Part shown: piece by piece, positions 42,501 through 50,304 of the stretch
Layout of the letters: each line of letters starts with the position of its first letter
Position numbering within the stretch: position 1 is the stretch's first letter
From: JAAZLS01 sp964585925
GTDB lineage: Bacteria > Bacillota > Dethiobacteria > DTU022
Direction of reading: 5' to 3'
NCBI GenBank assembly: GCA_964585925.1
Contig: CAZPFS010000009.1
Coordinates: 1-62,140 of the forward strand
Length of the DNA stretch: 62,140 nt
Program-made: the position numbers and the translations under genes
Notes under the pieces: model-generated
What the model was told of the DNA's origin: nothing
The model's input: the letters and a program-made list of their open reading frames with translations, nothing else
The model's database searches: none

Positions 42501-42821
42501 ATGGCTTTCATGAAAACCCGTTCCAAGGTAACCCGGATCAAAAAACGCGCTGAGTTCACAGTACAAAAACTGGTGGCAACATGCGGGCTTTTGCTGGCAA
42601 TATTTCTGGCGGCAATTATGATCGTGCAGGCGGATCAGTATTACCGGCTCAAACAGGAAATCCTTGCCTCCCAAGCCCGGCTTGACCAATATGAAGCCCG
42701 CCGCCAATGTATCCAGGAGGAGATAGAAAGGCTCAATGATAATGAATATATTGAATTGCTGGCCAGAAAATACCTGGGCCTGGTGAAACCCGGGGAAATA
42801 GTTTTTCAATTAAATGATTGA
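42501..42821 (+). CDS. divIC: Septum formation initiator DivIC/FtsB family
   Basis: A division protein that works with FtsL and DivIB. The protein has 106 residues from ATG 42501, behind GGGAGA; a TTG at 42465 is in frame but lacks a site. One transmembrane helix lies at about 25-45. A coiled coil (YYRLKQEILASQARLDQYEARR) and the family end motif ELLARKYLGLVKPGEI follow. The -35 of the next promoter overlaps its stop codon. Confidence 0.9.
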   Translation: MAFMKTRSKVTRIKKRAEFTVQKLVATCGLLLAIFLAAIMIVQADQYYRLKQEILASQARLDQYEARRQCIQEEIERLNDNEYIELLARKYLGLVKPGEIVFQLND

Positions 42822-42845
42822 CAAGCCTTTTACAGAGGCTATAAT
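42818..42845 (+). promoter_or_regulatory. Sigma-A promoter of the S1-domain gene
   Basis: A perfect TTGACA (42818-42823) and a perfect TATAAT (42840-42845), 16-bp spacer. It lets the S1 gene be expressed during growth independently of the sporulation genes upstream. Confidence 0.85.
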
Positions 42846-42896
42846 TTAGCTATGCTTTAGGTGGGATTATTAAATTAAGGAGGAGTATTTTCAGGC

Positions 42897-43283
42897 ATGC
42901 CCGTGAAAGTAGGAAATATTGTGGAGGGGGTGGTAACCGGGATCACTAATTTTGGTGCGTTTATACTGCTCCCCGGCGGAGACACCGGGCTGGTGCATAT
43001 TTCCGAGGTGGCCGATTCTTATGTCAAGGATATCCATGACTATCTGAAAAAAGATGACCGAGTGGAGGTCAAGATCCTTTCGGTTGACAGTAGTGGCAAG
43101 ATCGGCCTTTCAATCAGACGAGCCCGCAAAGAATCATCCCGGTATTCCAGGAAAGAAGATCGGTGCAGCTTTGAAGATAAGCTGACCAGGTTTATGAAGG
43201 AGAGCGATGAGCGGCTTCAGGACCTGAAACGCAACACCGAATCCAAACGGGGGGGCAGAGGTACTTTCAGGGAGGCATTCTAG
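42897..43283 (+). CDS. S1-domain RNA-binding protein, YabR-like
   Basis: A 128-residue cytoplasmic RNA-binding protein. Residues 1-72 form one S1 domain (VGNIVEGVVTGITNFGAFI, GLVHISEVADSYVKD, VKILSVDSSGKIGLSI). The rest is a charged, Arg/Lys-rich tail (SRYSRKEDR and onward). It is the counterpart of yabR, after divIC. AAGGAGGAG lies about 12 nt before ATG 42897, longer than usual. Confidence 0.93.
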   Translation: MPVKVGNIVEGVVTGITNFGAFILLPGGDTGLVHISEVADSYVKDIHDYLKKDDRVEVKILSVDSSGKIGLSIRRARKESSRYSRKEDRCSFEDKLTRFMKESDERLQDLKRNTESKRGGRGTFREAF

Positions 43284-43319
43284 CCTAAAGTGCCATGAAT
43301 CATCCATATGTCTATGCTG

Positions 43320-43345
43320 AACACTCTCAAGGGGGTGTTTTTTTT
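43320..43345 (+). terminator. Rho-independent terminator of the S1-domain gene
   Basis: AACACTC (43320-43326) pairs with GGGTGTT (43333-43339), one T-G pair, and runs into a T tract. Confidence 0.82.
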
Positions 43346-43482
43346 GTTGTGATCCCGCACCCCGTGCAATTAATTAATTCGATTTTGTTTTACCCGTGCA
43401 GACTAAAAACGAATAATTTTTACCGGATCGTGTTTCCTAAAATAGCAGGCTTTACCGGTAAACGGTGAGGGCTGTTTAAATT

Positions 43483-43548
43483 TGTCGCAATAAAAAATTA
43501 CCGGGTTTCCAAAAAATGACATACATTTTGGAACCGGGCTTGTACAAT
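43483..43548 (+). promoter_or_regulatory. Probable Spo0A-controlled spoIIE promoter, 21-bp spacer
   Basis: ATGACA (43516-43521) and TACAAT (43543-43548) are 21 bp apart. B. subtilis spoIIE and spoIIG have this same wide spacing and need Spo0A. TGTCGCA at 43483-43489 differs from the 0A box TGTCGAA by one base and lies upstream of the -35, where the activator binds. A large inverted repeat (43501-43514 with 43526-43538) brackets the -35. Confidence 0.6.
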
Positions 43549-43576
43549 AGGGCTGCCCAGAGGAGGTGACCCGGTA

Positions 43577-45754
43577 ATGAGAGCAGAGGGGACAAGTTTA
43601 GCCCCTGAGGCTGCCTTTAAATCGAAAGGCGGAATGGGGCGTCTACTCGGCCATAAAACCCTTTTACAGTGGGGACAGGCTCTAACGTCCAGTGTTATCC
43701 CGCTGGCGGTGGCGGGATTCACTCTGGGAAGGGCCTCGGTGTTGGGCGAAGTAGCGCCATTTGGAGCCGCTTTCTGGCTGGCGGCATTGAGGGAAATGCC
43801 GCCCTTGAGCATCTTGGCAGCCGCTTCTGTTCTAGCCGGCCGGGCCAATTCAGGCGGAATCTGGCCGGCGGTTTATCTCCTGGCGGCAATGAGTGTGGTG
43901 TGGATGTTGGAGGGACTATCCCTGCGGCTGTTTAAACGCCGTTGCCCCCTGGTAATTTCAGCGGTGGTGTTGATGGTGGTCAGCCGGGCGGGAGCCCTCA
44001 CGGGTTTGAAAACCCTCTATTCCATTGAATCGCTATTTTTGGTTCTGGAGGTATTAACAGGTTGCCTGGCAGCAGCAATTATGGCGCCGGGGATGCGACA
44101 CCTGTATTGCCTCCCCCGGAGCCGCGATCGACCGGCACGACCCCTGCCGGAGGAAGCAGCTGCCATTTTGTTTCTTTATGCCTTGTTCCTGACGGGGCTG
44201 AGGGGGCTTTCCGCCGGCAGCCTGTCTGTAGAGGTTGCCGTTTGCCTGCTGAGCCTCCTGATAATTGCCCATCTGTCGGGGGCGGCCGGGGGATCCGCTA
44301 TGGGAATAATAACAGGGACAATTTTGGGGTTGGGAAACCCTGGCACTTATGCCATACTAGGGTCCCTCTCCTTTAGCGGTTTTTGGGCAGGGTTGCTGAA
44401 ACAGTACGGCCGGTGGGGCTGTGCGGCCGGATTTCTTTTCTCTGTGCCCCTGTTGTATTTGTTGGCCCCGGAGGATTTGCCCGGCGTTTTCTGGAGAGAA
44501 GGCCTGCTCTCTCTGGTCATATTCCTGGCCATTCCCTCCGGCTATCTTCAGAAGTTGTCGCTTCAACTTCAGAAGGCGGGTCTGGGCGGATATGCAGGGG
44601 TGAGCGAGAAACCCTGCCGGATAGTGGCCGGGCGAATAGGGCGGCTGATCAGCCTGTTCCGGGAGCTTTCCTCCGGCTTGAATCAGCGGGAGGATCTTGA
44701 AAGCTGCAGGGGAGATGAGCACTATCCCTTGCTGGAGGACCTGATGGATCGGGTTTGCCGATCATGTTTATATAAAAAAAGATGCTGGGAAAAGGATCTT
44801 TTCAGCCACCATCGGCTGATACTGGATCTCCTGGCTAGGGCAGAAACAGAAGGGGAGGTAACGGAGGCTCATCTGCCGCCTGCCTTCCGGGAAAGATGCC
44901 ACCAACCCGGAGTTCTGGTAAAAGCCATCAATAACCTGCAGGAGGTGTGGCAGCTAAACCGGTACTGGGAACAAAAGGTTAATGCGGGGAAAAAGCTGGT
45001 TTCCAGCCAGTTGGAAGGGCTGGCCCAGGTCATGGAAGAACTGACTTGGGAAATAGAACGAGAACCACTTTCGCCCGAAGGGGGCGAGCAGGCGCCCTGC
45101 TTTAATCTTGAACTGGGACTGGCTCAAAAAGCCGGCAGGAACCAACAGGTCTGCGGTGACTATTACAGCCTGATCGAGCTCGATACGGGCCGGCAGGCGA
45201 TCATTCTGGGCGACGGCATGGGAAACGGTTCTCAGGCTGCTGAGGACAGCAGGACTGCGGTAGGCATGTTGGAAAAGCTCCTGGAGGCAGGGCTTTCCAC
45301 TGAAACAGTCCTGCGCACCGCCAACTCTTTGTTGCAGCTCCGTTCCCGAGAAAGTTTCGTGGCCGTGGAGATGGCCCTGCTCGACCTCCGGAGAGGGGAG
45401 GCAGAACTTCTTAAAATAGGAGCAGCCCCCGGATTTCTGGTTAGGGAAAAAGAAATCCTTCAATTGGGGGCTTCCTCCCTTCCGTTGGGAATACTGTCCA
45501 GCATTGAGGCCGAGCGTCACCTGACCAGGCTCCAGCCCACCGATCTGCTGGTATTGACAACCGATGGGGTGGCAGATCCCGATGGGGAAAGCATATGGCT
45601 TGAACCTTTCCTCCGGAAATGGGAAAACTGCCCCCCTCAGGTGGTCGCCGATCGCATCCTGGAGGAGACGCTGCGCCGGTGCGGCGGGTTTCTGCGGGAC
45701 GATCTGACGATAGTTGTTTCCCGGTTGGTTCGGTTAACCGGCAACAGTGCCTAA
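43577..45754 (+). CDS. spoIIE: Stage II sporulation protein E (PP2C-type phosphatase)
   Basis: Dephosphorylates SpoIIAA-P at the polar septum, activating sigma-F, and interacts with FtsZ. The protein has 725 residues from ATG 43577, after GAGGAGGTGA. Residues about 35-320 hold roughly ten membrane segments. A central region with paired Cys (VCRSCLYKKRCWEKD, near 394-408) follows. The C-terminal PP2C domain (about 510-720) has QVCGDYYSLIE, ILGDGMGNGSQAAEDS, LTTDGVAD and DDLTIVV, so the metal-binding Asp residues are present. Confidence 0.97.
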   Translation: MRAEGTSLAPEAAFKSKGGMGRLLGHKTLLQWGQALTSSVIPLAVAGFTLGRASVLGEVAPFGAAFWLAALREMPPLSILAAASVLAGRANSGGIWPAVYLLAAMSVVWMLEGLSLRLFKRRCPLVISAVVLMVVSRAGALTGLKTLYSIESLFLVLEVLTGCLAAAIMAPGMRHLYCLPRSRDRPARPLPEEAAAILFLYALFLTGLRGLSAGSLSVEVAVCLLSLLIIAHLSGAAGGSAMGIITGTILGLGNPGTYAILGSLSFSGFWAGLLKQYGRWGCAAGFLFSVPLLYLLAPEDLPGVFWREGLLSLVIFLAIPSGYLQKLSLQLQKAGLGGYAGVSEKPCRIVAGRIGRLISLFRELSSGLNQREDLESCRGDEHYPLLEDLMDRVCRSCLYKKRCWEKDLFSHHRLILDLLARAETEGEVTEAHLPPAFRERCHQPGVLVKAINNLQEVWQLNRYWEQKVNAGKKLVSSQLEGLAQVMEELTWEIEREPLSPEGGEQAPCFNLELGLAQKAGRNQQVCGDYYSLIELDTGRQAIILGDGMGNGSQAAEDSRTAVGMLEKLLEAGLSTETVLRTANSLLQLRSRESFVAVEMALLDLRRGEAELLKIGAAPGFLVREKEILQLGASSLPLGILSSIEAERHLTRLQPTDLLVLTTDGVADPDGESIWLEPFLRKWENCPPQVVADRILEETLRRCGGFLRDDLTIVVSRLVRLTGNSA

Positions 45755-45807
45755 TCGGGAACACAACTTGTATTCGTGAGGCCAAATTGGCGGCCCTTTG
45801 AATTCCG

Positions 45808-45837
45808 GCAACCTGCTCAAAACAGGTTGCTTTTTTT
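45808..45837 (+). terminator. Rho-independent terminator of spoIIE
   Basis: A perfect 8-bp stem, GCAACCTG (45808-45815) with CAGGTTGC (45823-45830), a 7-nt loop, then seven T residues. Confidence 0.9.
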
Positions 45838-46011
45838 GTCCATGGAGGCCGTAAAGCTAGGGATGTATTGCCGGGCAACCCGGCGGACACCCAACAATCA
45901 ACATGAACGGCCGGTTTCGGGAGTATTATCCTCCCTCGGATCTTCAAATTCCGGTGAAACACGGAGCATATGAACATAATATGGTAAAATATCAACAGGG
46001 GAGGTGTTGGG

Positions 46012-47433
46012 TTGCTGATCACCGAGGTGGAAGCGTATATCAATCGTCACCGCTTGCTTGACGCCGGGGACCGGGTGTTGGCGGCGGTGTCCGGTGGCCC
46101 CGACTCGCTGGCAATGCTTCATATTTTGCACAGTCTGGCCATCAGGCTTCATTTCAAGCTGGCAGTGGCTTGCCTGGATCATCGTTTTCGGCCGGAATCG
46201 AGACAGGAAATGCTGGCGGTGGGCCGGCTGGCCAGGCGGTGGGGGCTTCCTTTTTTTGGGGCTTCGGTGGATGTTCCTTCCCTAATAACAAAATGGGGAA
46301 TTTCTCCCCAGGCGGCTGCCAGAAAAATGCGCTACCGGTTCCTGCTGTCTGCGGCCGGTAATTGGGAGGCCGGCAAAATTGCCCTCGGTCACCACCAAAA
46401 TGATCAGGTGGAGACGCTGTTGTTTAATTTTTTACGGGGAACCGGTGTGGATGGTTTATGCGGCATGGCGCCCGGGCGCAGGCTCGGGAAGCGCCTGCTG
46501 ATCCGTCCCCTGTTGGAAATTACCCGTGAACAGATCGAGGCTTACTGCCGGGATCACCGCTTGCGCCCGTTTACAGATCCCAGCAATCAAAGCGGGATCT
46601 ATACCCGAAACAAAATACGGCTGGAGCTGATTCCCCACCTTGAAAACTGTTATAATCCCCGCCTGTCGGAGGCTCTGATCCGGTTGTCCAAACTGGCGGC
46701 AGCAGATCGGGATTTTCTGCAACAAACTGCAGCCAGGGAATTTCGTAAAATATCACGCCGCCAGGGGAACAGGCTGATTCTGGATGCTTGCTCCCTGGAC
46801 GGGCTTCCGGCTGCATTGAAGGGAAGGGTAAGCAGGTTGGCGCTTCTTCAGGTATCACCGGCGGCAGAAGTGGGTTGGAAACAGGTTCAGCAGTTGATCG
46901 CGCTCGGTAGCAGTTGCACACCGGCAGCGGAGCTTCAACTTCCCGGCGGAGGGCGAGTTTATCGTTTCCGGAACCGTCTGATATTTACTCCTGTTGCTCC
47001 CGCCAAGCCTCCCGTGGTGAAGGCTGTCCGGCTCAGTATTCCCGGGGAGACCGAGCTGCCCTGGGCAAAAGGAAAAATTGTAGCCAGGTTGATCCCTGCA
47101 AAATTACTGGAGTGGCCTCCCCCCCCGCGGGCAGCTTATTTGGACCTAAAACAGCTTCCCGAAACCCTTTGGGTCCGAACCCGCTGGCCGGGAGCCCGGT
47201 TTTACCCCCAGGGTTCACCGGGGGGTAAAAAGCTGAAAAACTTTTTTATCGATCAGAAAGTTCCCCGACACTTAAGGGATCGCTGGCCGCTGGTGACATC
47301 GGGAGATAATATTGTGTGGGTGGTGGGAAAAAGGATCGGCCATCTCTACCGCATAACGGCGGGAACCACCGAGGCGGCGGTTTTGGAATTGGTACTATCA
47401 ACAAAAGAATATTTTAGCCGTTGCAGCCATTAA
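46012..47433 (+). CDS. tilS: tRNA(Ile)-lysidine synthetase
   Basis: Modifies C34 of tRNA-Ile(CAU) to lysidine so that it reads AUA. The protein has 473 residues from TTG 46012, behind GGGGAGGTG. The N-terminal PP-loop ATPase has AAVSGGPDSLAMLH, LDHRFRP, GHHQNDQVETLL and NFLRGTG. The C-terminal substrate-binding domain has the PGAR-type motif WPGARFYPQG and KKLKNFFIDQKVPRHLRD. hpt and ftsH follow, the conserved tilS-hpt-ftsH order. Confidence 0.96.
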   Translation: MLITEVEAYINRHRLLDAGDRVLAAVSGGPDSLAMLHILHSLAIRLHFKLAVACLDHRFRPESRQEMLAVGRLARRWGLPFFGASVDVPSLITKWGISPQAAARKMRYRFLLSAAGNWEAGKIALGHHQNDQVETLLFNFLRGTGVDGLCGMAPGRRLGKRLLIRPLLEITREQIEAYCRDHRLRPFTDPSNQSGIYTRNKIRLELIPHLENCYNPRLSEALIRLSKLAAADRDFLQQTAAREFRKISRRQGNRLILDACSLDGLPAALKGRVSRLALLQVSPAAEVGWKQVQQLIALGSSCTPAAELQLPGGGRVYRFRNRLIFTPVAPAKPPVVKAVRLSIPGETELPWAKGKIVARLIPAKLLEWPPPPRAAYLDLKQLPETLWVRTRWPGARFYPQGSPGGKKLKNFFIDQKVPRHLRDRWPLVTSGDNIVWVVGKRIGHLYRITAGTTEAAVLELVLSTKEYFSRCSH

Positions 47434-47482
47434 GTAAGCACGCCTAAATCAAGGCCGATGAAGATAAAGGAGAGGAGAAGCG

Positions 47483-48022
47483 GTGAGAGAGACACTGGAA
47501 TTGCTTTTATCCAAGGATCAAATCGATGCCCGCGTGGGCGAGCTGGCGGAGCAGATCACGGAGGATCACCCAAACAACAGGCTGGTTTTGATCTGCATTT
47601 TAAAAGGGGCCGTAATATTTTTAGGGGATCTCATGCGCAAGATGAGGCTGCCGGTAGAAATAGATTTTATGGCTGTTTCAAGTTACGGACAGTCTGATTT
47701 TTCCTCGGGAGTAGTTCGAATTTTAAAGGATCTGGATCAAAGTATTGAGGACAGGGATGTCCTGTTGGTAGAGGATATTGTAGACACGGGCTTGACTCTC
47801 AATTATCTCTGTAAAAACATTTTACAGCGTCGGCCCCGGTCACTGAAGGTAGTGACTCTGCTGGACAAACCGGAGCGCCGGAAAATTGAGTTTACCCCCG
47901 ATTACCTTGGGTTTTCCATACCCGATTACTTTGTAGTCGGTTACGGTTTGGATTTTAATGAGCGGTACCGTCACCTTCCCGATATTTGCATCCTGAAAAG
48001 CGGGGAACCTGTGCAGGGGTAA
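47483..48022 (+). CDS. hpt: Hypoxanthine phosphoribosyltransferase
   Basis: Salvages hypoxanthine and guanine with PRPP. The protein has 179 residues from GTG 47483, preceded by AGGAGAGGAG. LICILKGAVIFLGDL, the PRPP loop LLVEDIVDTGLTLNYL and the C-terminal FVVGYGLDFNERYRHLPDI are intact. It sits between tilS and ftsH as in Bacillus (hprT). Confidence 0.97.
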   Translation: MRETLELLLSKDQIDARVGELAEQITEDHPNNRLVLICILKGAVIFLGDLMRKMRLPVEIDFMAVSSYGQSDFSSGVVRILKDLDQSIEDRDVLLVEDIVDTGLTLNYLCKNILQRRPRSLKVVTLLDKPERRKIEFTPDYLGFSIPDYFVVGYGLDFNERYRHLPDICILKSGEPVQG

Positions 48023-48138
48023 AGCAGGGAGGTGGAAACTGCCGCCTTATTTACAGTTTTTTTAAAGGTCTGCTTTATTGTATATAAGACGGGTGTATGT
48101 TAAAATAGTATATCCAGCCCACAGGAAGGATGCATGCT

Positions 48139-50118
48139 TTGAATACTTTTTTCAGGCAGATCACATTTTATCTGGTCATTATACTGGTAGCGATTATCCT
48201 CCTTTCCACGTTGTTAAACAACAATGAAAAACTCCCGGAGGAAATTGAATATAACACCTTCATTCAACAGGTTAATCGGAATCAGGTGAGGGAGGTTACC
48301 ATGTACGGCGGGGAGGAGATTGTGGCGGTATTGAAGGACGGGCAGGCTGTCAAGACAGTGCGCCCCCCTGATCACGATCTCACACCGCTGTTACTGGAAA
48401 AAAACATACCTCTCAAAACTCCTCCCAAGCAGGGGCCCAAGTGGTGGCAGAGCGCCTTTACCTACCTGATACCTTTCCTCATGCTGTTCGGGATATTCTT
48501 TTTTTTCATGCAGCAAAGCCAGGGCGGCGGCAACAGGGTGCTTAATTTTGGTAAAAGCAGAGCACGGCTTCACAATGAAGGAACCCGGCGCAAGGTAACT
48601 TTTGAGGATGTGGCCGGCGCCGACGAAGAAAAGGCCGAACTGGTGGAGGTGGTGGATTTTTTAAAGGAGCCCAAGAAATTTATTGAACTGGGAGCACGGA
48701 TCCCCAAGGGAATCCTGCTGGTAGGCCCTCCCGGGACAGGGAAGACTCTGCTGGCCCGGGCGGTGGCCGGAGAGGCGGGAGTGCCCTTTTTCAGTATCAG
48801 CGGCTCGGATTTTGTGGAAATGTTTGTGGGTGTCGGTGCCTCCCGGGTTAGGGATCTGTTTGAAAACGCTAAGAAAAATTCTCCCTGCATCGTGTTTATT
48901 GATGAAATAGATGCTGTGGGGCGCCAGCGGGGAGCGGGGTTGGGCGGAGGCCATGATGAAAGGGAACAAACCCTAAACCAGCTATTAGTGGAGATGGATG
49001 GTTTTGATGTGAATGAAGGGATCATTATTCTGGCGGCGACTAACCGTCCGGATATTTTGGATCCGGCGCTGCTCCGTCCGGGCCGTTTTGACCGGCAGAT
49101 TACGGTTAATTTCCCCGATGTCAAGGGACGTGAGGAAATATTAAAGATACATTCCCGAAACAAGCCCATAAAATCGGAGGTTGATTTAAAGGTAGTGGCC
49201 CGCAGGACCCCCGGATTTACCGGAGCCGATCTTGAAAACGTAATGAATGAAGCGGCTCTCCTTACTGCCCGCCGGAACGGCAGGCAGTTGGGCATGCAAG
49301 ATCTGGAAGAGGCCATTGACAGGGTTATTGCCGGCACAGAGAAAAGAAGCCGGGTAATCAGTGAATTTGAAAAGAAAATTGTAGCTTATCATGAGGCGGG
49401 TCATGCTTTGGTAGGTTACCTGCTTCCCAACTCGGACCCGGTGCATAAGGTGTCCATTATCCCCCGGGGGAGGGCCGGCGGCTATACCCTCATGCTTCCG
49501 GAAGAAGATCGTTATTATATGACCAAATCGGAACTCTTGGATAGGGTAAGCACCCTCCTGGCGGGGAGGGTGGCCGAGCAGCTGGTACTCGATGAGGTGA
49601 GCACCGGTGCTCAAAACGATCTGGAAAGGGCCACCTCCATAGTTCGCCAGATGATCATGGAATATGGTATGAGCGATGCTTTGGGTCCGATTACCTTTGG
49701 CAAAAAGCATGACCAGGTGTTTCTGGGGCGGGATTTGGCGCGGGATCGGGATTTTAGCGAAGAAGTGGCCAAGGCTATTGATCAGGAAATACGGGATACC
49801 GTGGACCGCTGTTATAAGCGGGCCCATGAAGTAATGAGCAGTCACCGGCAGAAGCTGGAGATGATTGCTCAGGCTCTTTTGGAACAGGAGACTCTTAATG
49901 CTGAAGAAATATCTGCCCTTATGGAGGGTCAGCCATTGGAAAAGCCTGAACCGGAGGAAATGGCATCTCCCGTTCAGGGGCCGCAGGAGGATGTGGAAGA
50001 AACGACGGCAACCAAAAAGGCCCTGGCCGGGAAGCAAGGGGCCTTGCCTGGGAAGAGTGTTGATGTGGGGGTTTCGTTTTGTTCCGGCGATGACGGCGCC
50101 TCTCCGGAGGAAGGCTAG
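48139..50118 (+). CDS. ftsH: ATP-dependent zinc metalloprotease FtsH
   Basis: A membrane-anchored AAA+ protease for damaged membrane and regulatory proteins; needed for sporulation in Bacillus. The protein has 659 residues from TTG 48139, 9 nt after AGGAAGG; ATG 48130 directly abuts that site and is less likely. Transmembrane helix 1 is at about 6-24 and helix 2 at about 106-124. Walker A GPPGTGKT is near 196, with VFIDEIDAVGRQR and the second-region LRPGRFDRQI. The zinc motif HEAGH is near 418. A divergent, low-complexity tail of about 60 residues follows the protease core. Confidence 0.96.
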   Translation: MNTFFRQITFYLVIILVAIILLSTLLNNNEKLPEEIEYNTFIQQVNRNQVREVTMYGGEEIVAVLKDGQAVKTVRPPDHDLTPLLLEKNIPLKTPPKQGPKWWQSAFTYLIPFLMLFGIFFFFMQQSQGGGNRVLNFGKSRARLHNEGTRRKVTFEDVAGADEEKAELVEVVDFLKEPKKFIELGARIPKGILLVGPPGTGKTLLARAVAGEAGVPFFSISGSDFVEMFVGVGASRVRDLFENAKKNSPCIVFIDEIDAVGRQRGAGLGGGHDEREQTLNQLLVEMDGFDVNEGIIILAATNRPDILDPALLRPGRFDRQITVNFPDVKGREEILKIHSRNKPIKSEVDLKVVARRTPGFTGADLENVMNEAALLTARRNGRQLGMQDLEEAIDRVIAGTEKRSRVISEFEKKIVAYHEAGHALVGYLLPNSDPVHKVSIIPRGRAGGYTLMLPEEDRYYMTKSELLDRVSTLLAGRVAEQLVLDEVSTGAQNDLERATSIVRQMIMEYGMSDALGPITFGKKHDQVFLGRDLARDRDFSEEVAKAIDQEIRDTVDRCYKRAHEVMSSHRQKLEMIAQALLEQETLNAEEISALMEGQPLEKPEPEEMASPVQGPQEDVEETTATKKALAGKQGALPGKSVDVGVSFCSGDDGASPEEG

Positions 50119-50244
50119 AAAATTTGGGGGGTCCCTTTTTCTATCCCCGATCATGCAATAGGGGCAGCGAGGCAACAGTATCTGCTAAAGGAATCATAAA
50201 ACACGGGAATGATTTGATGGTTGCTGTACCGTGAACCGGCGAAA

Positions 50245-50281
50245 TTAACCGTCCCTGGAATGGGGGGGTTAGTTTTTTTTT
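50245..50281 (+). terminator. Terminator or attenuator just upstream of fhs
   Basis: TAACC (50246-50250) pairs with GGTTA (50267-50271), with an inner CCC/GGG (50253-50255 with 50262-50264), followed by nine T residues. It ends only about 10 nt before the fhs ribosome binding site. It may end ftsH transcripts or act as an attenuator in an fhs leader. Confidence 0.7.
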
Positions 50282-50304
50282 ATCATGTTCAAGGAGGTTT
50301 TTTG

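Noticed and set aside
49186..50175. 329-codon minus-strand frame across ftsH
   Set aside because: Antisense shadow of the conserved ftsH coding sequence without a ribosome site or family match.
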